A stretch of DNA of 64,000 nt from Thiotrichaceae bacterium (lineage in GTDB: Bacteria; Pseudomonadota; Gammaproteobacteria; SZUA-140), in NCBI GenBank assembly GCA_002401765.2, contig NVTY02000079.1, positions 1-64,000 of the forward strand, read 5' to 3'. Under the pieces are notes generated by a model, which was not told the origin of the DNA, ran no database searches, and worked only from the letters and a program-made list of their open reading frames with translations. The translations under genes were made by a program, and so were the position numbers. Every line of letters starts with the position of its first letter. Position 1 is the stretch's first letter. Below, in pieces: positions 1 through 7,633 of the stretch.

Positions 1-8
1 AAAACTTG

Positions 9-31
9 GGGGTCAAATCTTGACTTAACAT
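9..31 (+). repeat. RAYT-associated repeat, outlying copy
   Basis: This 23-base stretch starts with GGGGTCAAATCTTGAC and matches base for base the reverse complement of the right-hand repeat of the transposase at 490-1458. It lies in the same orientation as the left-hand repeat at 441-466. The copy is about 430 bases outside the element, so it is either an independent copy of the short palindromic family or a boundary of a larger composite. Confidence 0.75.
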
Positions 32-56
32 ATAATGGCCGTTAAAACTTCGCCAC

Positions 57-150
57 TGGCTCGATGCTCGCTTTTGACTATGACCATCAAGACCGCCTTA
101 CCAAAATCACCTATCCCGACAAAGAAAAAGGGGTCAAGTCGTACGCCGTT
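57..150 (+). pseudogene. Rhs/YD-repeat protein relic
   Basis: Translation of this strand gives FDYDHQDRLTKITYPD, a good match to the YD repeat of Rhs and wall-associated polymorphic toxin proteins (pattern YDxxxRLTxxxYPDG). Only about one repeat is visible, there is no start codon with a ribosome-binding site, and the reading frame continues into non-matching residues and stops near 230. It is a remnant of a once much larger gene, probably cut by the mobile sequences around it. Identification rests on one repeat unit only. Confidence 0.5.
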
Positions 151-237
151 ACCGGCAACTTATCTAGCAGGTTAAAGTCCTGTCCGGGGAATTACCCATT
201 CATCCCGGTAGCACCACAAAGCAGTATTTGAGTAATT

Positions 238-390
238 GAATGCTGTAAGTTTTGTAAGGGCAAAGCTACAGGCCGTAACGCAAGTGAACCGGTATTAGCC
301 TCGTTAACTTATTGAGGATGTTGACCCTCTGACTTGAAGGGGAAGACTGAAACTTTTCAATCGTGCATCGATGAAATAAAGCGGTGTAAA
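238..390 (+). other. Possible group II intron domain I relic
   Basis: The stretch has no open frame but contains GTAACGCAAGTGAACCGG, a hairpin CCTC-GTTAACTTATT-GAGG and a second CCCTCTGACTTGAAGGGG stem. These resemble, from memory, the 5' structured part of bacterial group II introns. No intron-encoded reverse transcriptase is present in the window. A covariance search is needed to confirm it. Confidence 0.3.
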
Positions 391-440
391 TGGGTAGAGC
401 GAAAAGATCCTCCGGGGTTATAAGGATGGCATCAAGGTCT

Positions 441-466
441 TAAGGGGTCAAGTCTTGATATAACAT
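441..466 (+). repeat. Left inverted repeat of RAYT element
   Basis: This 26-base sequence begins TAAGGGGTCAAGTCTTGA and is the inverse of 1432-1457 with 23 of 26 positions identical. It ends 23 bases before the transposase start codon. Such GGGGTCAAG-type ends are typical substrates of REP-associated tyrosine transposases. Confidence 0.8.
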
Positions 467-489
467 AAATAGCAAGCTAGTTTATTAAA

Positions 490-1458
490 ATGGCACGCCC
501 GCTCCGAATTGAGTATGAGAATGCCTTTTACCACGTAATGAATCGTGGCAGAGGGCGGCAAGGTATTTATACGGCTGATGAATATTACAATGCGTTCTTA
601 AAATGTTTAAAGGAAGCACATCAGCTTTTTGGTTTAGAAATACATGCCTACTGCTTGATGGGGAATCATTATCATTTACTCGTGAAGACCCCGTGGGGGA
701 ACCTAAGCCGAGCAATGCGCCATATTAATGGGGTCTATACACAACGGCACAATCGACTGAAAAAGACCAATGGTTCATTGTTTCGAGGGCGATATAAAGC
801 GATCTTAGTGGATGAACACAGCTATCTAATGCAACTCAGCCGTTATATACATCGCAACCCCATCGAACTACGTACATCACTCGTCAAACAGCTAGCCGCC
901 TACCAATGGTCAAGCTACCCGGTATACATCAACCAACAGAAGTCGCCCGAATGGCTAAATCGAGAAATCGTATACGGCGAATTAGGCGCGGTACAGCGTT
1001 ATCAATCATATCGCAGCTATGTCGCAATGAGAGTAGATGACGAAACTCAACAGTTCTACCAAAGCCAACGGCAGCCAGCAATATGGGGCGGAAAAGAATT
1101 TAAAGAAACGGCATATAGCAAAGCCCTTTCCCTGAATAGCGAAATATCACATAAAGGTATAAATGCACCGATTGAAATGAGTCACGTTATCTTGTTAGTC
1201 GCAAAACAAACTGATTGTGCAGAAACTGACATTACCAGCGCAAAACGAGGGCGAGGCCAGGTAAATATAGCGCGGGGCCTGGCGATGAAATTATGCCAGG
1301 ATTATTCAGATACACGCCTGATAGATATTGCCGTTAAATTTAACGTGGGGCACTACAGCACTATTTCTCAAACGATTAGACGCATCAATAACAGAATGAA
1401 GGAAGATAAGATGTTGAAGAATCTATTAGATATGTTAAGTCAAGATTTGACCCCTTAG
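490..1458 (+). CDS. REP-associated tyrosine transposase (RAYT, Y1 family)
   Basis: This 322-residue protein belongs to the IS200/REP single-strand transposase superfamily, which cuts and joins short palindromic repeats through a 5'-phosphotyrosine. The N-terminal Y1 domain shows HVMNRG near residue 15, the HUH metal motif NHYHLL (His60 and His62) and the expected nucleophile in SRYIHRNP (Tyr119). The last 90 residues (about 230-310) look like a DnaA-type helix-turn-helix, with ARGLAMKLC and a TISQTIRRI tail, as in the longer members of this family. All key residues are intact, so it may be active. The gene is bracketed by inverted copies of its presumed substrate repeat, and the right copy supplies the last codons SQDLTP and the stop. 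The start ATG has no strong Shine-Dalgarno sequence. Confidence 0.9.
   Translation: MARPLRIEYENAFYHVMNRGRGRQGIYTADEYYNAFLKCLKEAHQLFGLEIHAYCLMGNHYHLLVKTPWGNLSRAMRHINGVYTQRHNRLKKTNGSLFRGRYKAILVDEHSYLMQLSRYIHRNPIELRTSLVKQLAAYQWSSYPVYINQQKSPEWLNREIVYGELGAVQRYQSYRSYVAMRVDDETQQFYQSQRQPAIWGGKEFKETAYSKALSLNSEISHKGINAPIEMSHVILLVAKQTDCAETDITSAKRGRGQVNIARGLAMKLCQDYSDTRLIDIAVKFNVGHYSTISQTIRRINNRMKEDKMLKNLLDMLSQDLTP
1432..1457 (-). repeat. Right inverted repeat of RAYT element, overlapping the stop codon
   Basis: This is the inverse of 441-466 with three mismatches, and its 23 core bases equal the copy at 9-31. It encodes the C-terminal residues LSQDLTP of the transposase and contributes two bases of its stop codon, so gene and element end coincide. 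Confidence 0.8.
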
Positions 1459-1516
1459 CCTTTCTTAGCTCTTAGCTTTTAGCCCCTTAGCCTCTTAGCC
1501 TTAGCTCTTAGCTAGC
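1455..1516 (+). repeat. TTAGC low-complexity repeat
   Basis: About nine imperfect copies of a CTTAGC/TTAGCC unit follow the transposase stop directly. Spacing varies between five and eight bases. This may be slippage at the element's right junction, since the first unit is made by the repeat end plus the stop codon. Confidence 0.75.
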
Positions 1517-1611
1517 CACTTAATTTTTGCTTAATTCCTGAATGAGGGTTTTACGGCGATTTATAAGAAAGTACAAAAGAAAAGGCGAAAAAATGGCTTC
1601 ATCATTTTATT

Positions 1612-2079
1612 TTATGCCGTAATGGGCAGTGCTGTTCTGTCTATGATGTGGCGTAAAACAAAGCTGGAATGAACGCCGCTGACCCCTTCAATACGGGTGA
1701 TTTTATTGAGTAGTAATGCCTGGAATGCATCCATATCTTTGACGATGACCTTGAGTTGATAATCGGCGGACTGGCCGGTTATTAGCAGGCACTCCAGTAC
1801 CTGGTTCAATTCGCTTATCCTTGACTCAAAGTTAGCAAAGCGTTGCGGTGTGTGTTGGTCCATCGAGATATGGATTAATGCCATCAGGCTCAGCCCTAGC
1901 TGCTTGGCATTGACGATGGCGCGGTAGCCTTCGATGGTGCCGTTCTCTTCCAATGCCTTCACACGGCGCAGGCAGGGGGAGGGCGAAAGCCCGATGCGTT
2001 CGGCCAGTGCCTGGTTACTGATATTGCCCTCTTTTTGAAGGGTCTCCAGAATCTGTCTGTCGTAGCGGTCTAGTGACAT
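1612..2079 (-). CDS. Lrp/AsnC family transcriptional regulator
   Basis: This 155-residue protein has the standard family length. Residues 5-60 form the AsnC-type winged helix (YDRQILETLQKEGNIS, then NQALAERIGLSPSPCLRRVK), and residues 70-145 form the RAM ligand-binding domain with the usual ITGQSADYQLKV core. Family members are DNA-wrapping regulators that respond to amino acids. It is divergent from the 2-isopropylmalate synthase gene, with about 200 bases between them containing symmetric motifs, so control of leucine synthesis and of itself is a reasonable inference. The effector cannot be read from sequence. Confidence 0.92.
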   Translation of the reverse strand: MSLDRYDRQILETLQKEGNISNQALAERIGLSPSPCLRRVKALEENGTIEGYRAIVNAKQLGLSLMALIHISMDQHTPQRFANFESRISELNQVLECLLITGQSADYQLKVIVKDMDAFQALLLNKITRIEGVSGVHSSFVLRHIIDRTALPITA

Positions 2080-2109
2080 AATAATGCGCCGGGTTGTGGT
2101 GTTTATTTT

Positions 2110-2177
2110 GATTATTGCGAGTAAGTATACTTATTAAGATTTAAATTGCTAGATATTTGTGTTTTTAGGCAATAATC
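2110..2177. promoter_or_regulatory. Candidate Lrp-type operator region between the regulator and leuA
   Basis: The divergent intergenic region contains a perfect 12-base palindrome TAAGTATACTTA (2122-2133) and a perfect 9-base inverted repeat, GATTATTGC at 2110-2118 against GCAATAATC at 2169-2177. AT-rich symmetric sites in this position are typical of autoregulated AsnC/Lrp genes. Binding is inferred, not shown. Confidence 0.5.
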
Positions 2178-2283
2178 GCAATTTAATGTCGTATTGTTTG
2201 CTTTATCATGCTTCTTTCATTCATTTAGTGTCTCTGCTCTTTAATTTGTATTGCAGTGCGCTAGGCACAGCAGGAGTTTGAGC

Positions 2284-3939
2284 GTGAAAAGCTTTGATCA
2301 CCGTAAATATCGTCCAGCCCCTTCCGTTGCGATTAGCCATCGCCAGTGGCCCAGTCGGCGCATTGAGAAAGCGCCGATCTGGAGCAGTGTTGATCTGCGT
2401 GATGGTAATCAGGCCCTGGCTGAACCGATGAGTGTGATGCAGAAGCGCGCTCTGTGGGCTCAGTTGGTGGCACTTGGTTTTAAGCAGATCGAGATCGGCT
2501 TTCCAGCAGCGAGCGAGGCCGATTATGATTTTGCGCGCTGGTTGATCGAAGAAGATCAGATCCCTGCTGAGGTGCAGATTCAGGTGTTGGTGCAGGCACG
2601 CGAGGCGTTGATCATCAAAACCTTTGAGGCGTTAAAAGGGGTGAGGCAGGCGATTGTACATGTCTATAACTCCACCTCAATCGTACAGCGTGAGCAGGTG
2701 TTTGCGATGGATCGTGCGGGCGTGACTCGCATCGCCGTGCAAGGTGCGCAGTGGGTGAAACGTGAAGCCGCGAAATATGCTGAGAGTGATTGGCAGTTCC
2801 AGTATTCGCCGGAGAGTTTTACCACTACTGAGATGGATTATGCGGTTGAGATTTGCGAGGCAGTGATGGATGTATGGCAGCCGACACCGCAACAGAAGTG
2901 CATTATCAATCTAGCGGCAACGGTTGAGTCGGCTACGCCGAATATCTTTGCCGATCAGGTTGAGTATTTTTGTACTCATATTAGCCGACGTGACAGCATC
3001 ATCGTGTCATTGCATACTCATAATGATCGCGGTTGTGCGGTTGCTGCTGCAGAGTTGGGCTTGATGGCGGGTGCCGATCGTGTCGAAGGTACCTTGATGG
3101 GCAATGGTGAGCGCACTGGTAATATGGATGTGATCACGATGGCGATGAACCTTTATAGCCAGGGGATCGATCCTGAGCTGGACCTTTCTAATCCGGATGA
3201 GATGATTCGAGTAGTGACAGCATGTACCAAAATTCCAGTCAACCCACGTCACCCGTGGGTGGGTGAGTTGGTCTATACCGCTTTTTCGGGCAGTCATCAG
3301 GATGCGATTCGTAAATGTTTAAAACAGCAGCGGGAGGACGCGCCGTGGCAGGTCGCTTATTTGCCCATTAACCCACAAGATCTGGGGCGTGATTATCAGG
3401 CAGTCATTCGGGTGAATAGTCAGTCCGGTAAGGGTGGCATCGCCTTTGTGCTGGAGCGTGATTATGGCTTGAGTCTGCCGCGTTGGATGCAGGCTGAACT
3501 AGCGCAGCAGGTGCAAAAGGTAAGCGAGGCGCGTGCTGGAGTGGTGGCTGGTGAGACTATTTATCAGATCTTTTGCGAGTACTTTGTGAACGATAGCGCA
3601 GCGGTAGCACTGAGTGGTTATCAACTTGAAAACAACGGTTCGTGTGACACGCTTGAGTTGCGCATCTTAGCCGATGGCAAAGAACGTTTGCTCACTGGCA
3701 CGGGTGAAGGGGTGATCTCAGCATTTGTAGACGCGTGGCAGCCTTACAGCGGGCAAGCATTATCGGTGGTTGATTATAGCGCGCACGCGATTGAAGAGGG
3801 TACCCATGCCGAGGCGATTGCCTATGTGCAGTTGGAAATTGCAGGGCAGCGTTTTGCTGGCGCCGCGTTTGATCACGATACGGTGAGTGCCTCACTGAAG
3901 GCGGTGATTTCGGCGTTGAATCGCGCAAGCCAGCCTTAG
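2284..3939 (+). CDS. leuA: 2-isopropylmalate synthase (long, yeast/actinobacterial-type form)
   Basis: The enzyme condenses 2-ketoisovalerate with acetyl-CoA, the first committed step of leucine synthesis. The N-terminal TIM barrel carries the metal and substrate motif SSVDLRDGNQAL and the metal-binding HTHNDRG, and the C-terminal part (about 430-551) is the regulatory dimer domain. The phrase APIWSSVDLRDGNQAL resembles the second IPMS class known from Mycobacterium and yeast rather than the E. coli class. The frame opens upstream at a TTG (2251), but GTG 2284 is preferred because AGGAG lies seven bases before it, giving 551 residues. It is divergent from an Lrp-family regulator. Confidence 0.93.
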   Translation: MKSFDHRKYRPAPSVAISHRQWPSRRIEKAPIWSSVDLRDGNQALAEPMSVMQKRALWAQLVALGFKQIEIGFPAASEADYDFARWLIEEDQIPAEVQIQVLVQAREALIIKTFEALKGVRQAIVHVYNSTSIVQREQVFAMDRAGVTRIAVQGAQWVKREAAKYAESDWQFQYSPESFTTTEMDYAVEICEAVMDVWQPTPQQKCIINLAATVESATPNIFADQVEYFCTHISRRDSIIVSLHTHNDRGCAVAAAELGLMAGADRVEGTLMGNGERTGNMDVITMAMNLYSQGIDPELDLSNPDEMIRVVTACTKIPVNPRHPWVGELVYTAFSGSHQDAIRKCLKQQREDAPWQVAYLPINPQDLGRDYQAVIRVNSQSGKGGIAFVLERDYGLSLPRWMQAELAQQVQKVSEARAGVVAGETIYQIFCEYFVNDSAAVALSGYQLENNGSCDTLELRILADGKERLLTGTGEGVISAFVDAWQPYSGQALSVVDYSAHAIEEGTHAEAIAYVQLEIAGQRFAGAAFDHDTVSASLKAVISALNRASQP

Positions 3940-4116
3940 GGCTCCTCTATTAATTCATGAACGCAGCGCTTAAAGCCCCAATCCGCTGCATCAGCGTTGC
4001 CAATTTTGGCAATAGTCCCGCTACGGTGCGCCCCTTGGATATTACCTGCTATTGAGGCCTTGAGGTAACGCATTGGGGATTCAATCTGCCATGCTCAGAA
4101 TTAATAGAGGTGCCCC
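3939..4116. mobile_element. MITE-like element with terminal inverted repeats
   Basis: The ends 3939-3960 and 4095-4116 are inverted copies sharing an uninterrupted CCTCTATTAATTC core plus matching flanks (GGGC/GCCCC). The interior of about 130 bases is non-coding and has a strong TTGCCA-ATT-TTGGCAA hairpin. Length, non-coding interior and terminal symmetry fit a miniature inverted-repeat element. The left end abuts the leuA stop codon and could serve as its transcript end. No second copy is visible in the window. Confidence 0.5.
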
Positions 4117-4322
4117 TTGGTTGATAAATTCCAACTGTTTAATTAGGCTTCATGTTGCCAAATGCCATCAATTTTACGCCTTCTGCTTAGTCGATAAACG
4201 TGAAATCTGGCGCTGAATAATTAGAGTTATACGAAGTATTTACGTGAAAAATAAGAATTTTTCTGATTAACGAATTATGCTCAACTGAGCGGCTGGTAAG
4301 TGAGCGTTTAGGAGATTACAGC

Positions 4323-4397
4323 GTGAAATTGTTAATTTTGATTGGTGTTACTTTTTTGGGGTTACTTGGCTGGTTATTTATTAAGGCCTCTTCATAG
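4323..4397 (+). CDS. Putative 24-residue membrane peptide
   Basis: A short frame starts with GTG eight bases after a good AGGAG (4310-4314) and encodes a peptide that is almost wholly a membrane helix, MKLLILIGVTFLGLLGW, followed by a short LFIKASS tail. It stands alone in the 690-base gap between leuA and the catalase gene. The good ribosome site and the hydrophobic, positively bounded helix favour a real small membrane protein; no family was recognised. Chance occurrence cannot be excluded. Confidence 0.4.
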   Translation: MKLLILIGVTFLGLLGWLFIKASS

Positions 4398-4628
4398 ATA
4401 TAAAGTGAGAAAAGTTTAGTCCGGGTCTCCAAGGTGGTACTGTCTAATGTTTATTGGGTGGTTAGTCTTGCTTGTTTAATGGTTGCGGGTGATGCGGCAA
4501 GAAGATAAATCGATTTAACCAATGAGAAGTAAATTATTAATTAATTGGATTGATTTTATGATGAGGGATTATAGTTAGCTAATCAACACAAGCTAACTAA
4601 CATAATAACCACAACAAGGAGTTCAGCC

Positions 4629-6095
4629 ATGAGTAAAAATACCCCCCTGACAACCGTAAACGGTGCTGTCGTCGCCGATGACCAGGCCAGTATTTCTGCC
4701 GGTGAACGCGGCTCTCTGACCTTCGACAACTTCCGCGTCTTCGAAAAACTAGCCCATTTCAATCGCGAGCGTATCCCTGAACGCGTGGTGCATGCACGCG
4801 GCAGCGGTGCATATGGCACTTTTACGCTAACTAAGGATTTGTCCAACCACACCATTGCTAGCTTTCTTCAAGGCACCGGCACAAAGACTGATGTCTTTGT
4901 GCGCTTCTCCACTGTTGGTGGCGGGCAAGATTCCAGCGACTACGCTCGTGACCCACGTGGCTTTGCCGTAAAGTTTTATACTAACGAGGGCAACTGGGAC
5001 ATGGTGGGTAACAACACCCCTGTGTTCTTCCTGCGTGACCCTATCAAGTTTCCAGACTTTGTTCACTCGCAGAAAAAAAACCCGGCTACCAATATCCCGG
5101 ATCCTGCTGCAATGTTTGAGTTCTGGGCTAACAGCCCACAGTCTTTACATCAGATGACTATTCTTATGTCTGATCGTGGCATCCCTTATTCTTATCGCCA
5201 TATGCATGGCTTTAGTTCGCACACGCTAAGTATGTGGAATAACAAAGGTGAGCGCGTTTGGGTCAAATGGCATTTCAAAACGAACCAGGGCATTAAAAAT
5301 TTATCTGATGATAAAGCGAGTGCCATGCCATCTTTCGGTGCGCAACAAGATTTAGTGGCGTCCATCAATAATGCGGACTTCCCTAGCTGGGCAGTCAAAG
5401 TGCAAATCATGACGGAAGAGGAAGCCCGCCATTATCACATTAACCCTTTTGACCTGACCAAAATCTGGCCGCATGCTGATTTTCCATTGATCGAAATCGG
5501 CCAGCTGGAGTTGAATCGTAATGTCGACAACTACTTTGCAGAGACGGAGCAGGCCGCCTTTAGCCCGAGTAACTTAGTACCCGGTATTGGTGCTTCGCCT
5601 GATAAAATGTTGCAGGCACGTCTGCTGGCCTATTCTGATGCACATCGCTATCGCATCGGTGCCAACGTCAACCAACTACCAGTCAACTCGCCTCGTTGCC
5701 CTTTCCATCACTACCAACGTGATGGTGTAATGGCGGGAATGCCGCCTGCATTTGGCGACAACAACAATCAAGGCGGCGGGGTGAATTTTTATCCCAATGA
5801 CAGCATAGCCGAGGGTGCTCCTGCACCCGTAATAGAAGCGCTCGAACCACCGATGCCAATTGAAGGCGAGGCATGGATCAAGGCTTATGACACCCAGGAG
5901 GACGACAACTTTACGCAAGCAGGGAACCTCTATCGTTTGATGTCTGATGATCAGAAAAACCAGTTAACGAACAACATTGCTGGCGCACTGACCCACGCTT
6001 CCGAGAGCATAAAAGAACGCATGTTAGCTCAGTTTAAAGCCGCTGATGCTAACTACGCAGAACGTGTTAGTAAAGCGCTAAGTCAACTGGCTTAG
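4629..6095 (+). CDS. katA: Monofunctional heme catalase
   Basis: This 488-residue small-subunit catalase dismutates hydrogen peroxide to water and oxygen in the cytoplasm. The distal histidine is in ERVVHARGSGAYG (His55), the NADPH/heme region follows, and the proximal heme ligand lies in RLLAYSDAHRYRIG (Tyr335). The length and N-terminus fit clade 3 catalases, and no signal peptide is seen. AAGGAG at 4615-4620 supports this ATG. It is a single-gene unit closed by a strong terminator. No peroxide-regulator site was identified upstream. Confidence 0.97.
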   Translation: MSKNTPLTTVNGAVVADDQASISAGERGSLTFDNFRVFEKLAHFNRERIPERVVHARGSGAYGTFTLTKDLSNHTIASFLQGTGTKTDVFVRFSTVGGGQDSSDYARDPRGFAVKFYTNEGNWDMVGNNTPVFFLRDPIKFPDFVHSQKKNPATNIPDPAAMFEFWANSPQSLHQMTILMSDRGIPYSYRHMHGFSSHTLSMWNNKGERVWVKWHFKTNQGIKNLSDDKASAMPSFGAQQDLVASINNADFPSWAVKVQIMTEEEARHYHINPFDLTKIWPHADFPLIEIGQLELNRNVDNYFAETEQAAFSPSNLVPGIGASPDKMLQARLLAYSDAHRYRIGANVNQLPVNSPRCPFHHYQRDGVMAGMPPAFGDNNNQGGGVNFYPNDSIAEGAPAPVIEALEPPMPIEGEAWIKAYDTQEDDNFTQAGNLYRLMSDDQKNQLTNNIAGALTHASESIKERMLAQFKAADANYAERVSKALSQLA

Positions 6096-6107
6096 TCATC
6101 CACCTCT

Positions 6108-6141
6108 AAACCGAGCCACCAGTATGGCTCGGTTTCTTATT
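6108..6141 (+). terminator. Rho-independent terminator after katA
   Basis: A perfect 10-base stem AAACCGAGCC / GGCTCGGTTT (6108-6117 with 6126-6135) with an eight-base loop is followed by a T-rich stretch, 13 bases after the catalase stop. Confidence 0.9.
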
Positions 6142-6255
6142 TGAAACTCGTCAGTCAGTCCATCACCATATTGCAGCCAACAGTAACCGTTTCTATGGTG
6201 GTCGGCGAGCTTGCTTTATTCGCGTCACACTGTGCTAGTGCTGCCCCGTAAAATA

Positions 6256-6595
6256 TTATTCCGCCGGTAGTTCAACGACTGCAGCTGCTAGTGCAATGCC
6301 CTTGCGTAGACCAATGCCGTGGCTGGAGTGCGTTGTCGGCAGGGTATTCAGTTCTGTTGGCTTGATGGTTAATTGATGTAATGTGCCAGGTTCGGCGTCG
6401 CTTTTGACGGCATCGACAAAGATCAAATGATCAACCGCCTGGTATTGGTGAATCCAGTCAACCCCGCTGTGGTCACAACAGATAGTGCGAATATCCGCTC
6501 GCTCTTTCAGTGCAGTTTGCAGTTGTTCAATTACCAACCAGCCAAACTGGTCGTCCACCATGGGGCGAACCGAAACCGACGATGAGGGTACTCAA
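6256..6595 (-). pseudogene. [NiFe]-hydrogenase maturation endopeptidase, frameshifted and truncated
   Basis: These peptidase M52 enzymes trim the C-terminus of the hydrogenase large subunit after nickel insertion. The start is a TTG overlapping the large-subunit stop (TTGA) and gives STLIVGFGSPHG, the conserved GxGNxxxGDDG region. The frame then shifts near 6557, and the rest, DDQFGWLVIEQLQ, DHLIFVDAVKSDAEPG and THSSHG, continues from an internal ATG at 6561. The product ends after ALAAAVVELPAE, roughly 40 residues short of family length, and no complete hydrogenase is nearby. It is a decayed gene. Confidence 0.7.
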
Positions 6596-6700
6596 TCGCG
6601 CCTCACCGTTAGATCAAGAAAGTGGCTGGCGCAGGAGATGCACGGGTCGTAGTGATGGATCACCTGTTCCGGATGGCGTATTTTGCGCAGGAAAGCTCGT
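6592..6700 (-). pseudogene. C-terminal fragment of [NiFe]-hydrogenase large subunit
   Basis: Reading the minus strand gives KIRHPEQVIHHYDPCISC followed by ASHFLDLTV and a stop. The DPCxxCxxH motif is the diagnostic C-terminal nickel-ligand box of hydrogenase large subunits, and the residues after His would be the peptide removed by the adjacent protease. Similarity fades at about 6700, next to an IS3-family fragment, which suggests that insertion and deletion removed the rest of the operon. Confidence 0.7.
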
Positions 6701-6710
6701 AAAGTACGCC

Positions 6711-6929
6711 TTCATTGAGAAGCATCAGGGTGTTTTTACCATTAGCCTGATGTGTGGTGTGATTGAGGTGTTACGTAGTGCCTGCCATGACTGGCTCAGG
6801 CAGCCAAAGAGCCTGTGCAGCAGAAAGAGGGGCACTAGAGAAGAGGCCAGGAAGGTCCATAAGAGAAGACGAGAGACCGACGGGCAAGACGAATTCAGTG
6901 TGCGCTTATTGATGAAAGAGAAGCAATAA
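6711..6929 (+). mobile_element. IS3-family transposase (OrfB) N-terminal fragment
   Basis: The frame reads FIEKHQGVFTISLMCGV, then DWLRQPKSL and VHKRRRETDG, matching the start of IS3/IS150-group OrfB transposases (FIxxHxxxFxIxLMCRVLxVSRSGYYxWLRQP). The RSGYY signature is changed to RSACH, and the frame stops after about 72 residues with no DDE catalytic core. It is a dead fragment abutting the hydrogenase relic. Confidence 0.6.
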
Positions 6930-7325
6930 GCGGCGCCCGATACGAATATAGTATGCTTTTCATACGACTTAGCTATGTCTTCATACTTTTTCAAGTCGCC
7001 GTTAAATAATAGCGGTGTGTAGTGCTTGTCGTTGTAATCACAAGAAATACCACTGAAATACAGGCCTTTAATACGCAGTATTTCAGCCGGATATCTTTTG
7101 GGTTAAAGCTCATATTCTGATCGCCGATACGCTAGTTAGATGGGCAAGGCATTGAAGCCGTCGCAATTGAGGTCATGGATGATGGGAGTGTTCGATATGC
7201 TTGTATTCCGCTTAAGATGCCTCATCTTCTTTTTCGATGTTTCTCAGGGTATTTGATTGGCCATAAGTTAATTGGTTGAATAGATGCATACACAGCGTGT
7301 TGTGCAAACAAGGAGTGTTTGTCAT
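6930..7325. other. Gene-poor stretch
   Basis: No convincing frame, RNA or repeat was seen between the IS fragment and the small relic at 7326. The region is probably further debris of the IS and hydrogenase locus. Confidence 0.5.
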
Positions 7326-7514
7326 ATGTACTCGATGTATACAAATATTGTTGTTATTCCGCTATCGCTTGATAGGCCCATCGCTCAACAGGAAGAGCAT
7401 GCTGCGGCTGCATAGAATGCGAAAAACATTTTCATCTACTCGCTTGTCATGAACAGTGTAATGGTCGGTTCTATAGGTACGAGTAAAACAAATCTCTCGA
7501 AAGAACGGCGTTGA
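7326..7514 (+). pseudogene. Possible universal stress protein N-terminal relic
   Basis: AAGGAG (7310-7315) precedes an ATG that begins MYSMYTNIVVIPLSLDRP, reminiscent of the first strand and loop of UspA proteins (MYKxILVPxDLxxP). After 29 codons there is an in-frame TAG, and the same frame then continues with AKNIFIYSLVMNSVMVGS, plausibly the second strand, before stopping. UspA proteins are about 140 residues, so this would be a nonsense-broken remnant. The match is short and could be coincidental. Confidence 0.3.
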
Positions 7515-7633
7515 TTAAATTAGGTATAAAAGAGTTTTACCCTGCTGATATTAGTCACTATCAACAGATATATCAGGCTGCGATTGAATTGAAAATACTG
7601 TAGCAGCATAAAAAATTTAAGGAATAAACAGGG

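Noticed and set aside
6510-6929. A 139-residue plus-strand frame across the hydrogenase relic
   Set aside because: Its first part is antisense to the hydrogenase protease and large-subunit fragment, whose motifs are recognisable; only the part from 6711 matches a family (IS3 OrfB).
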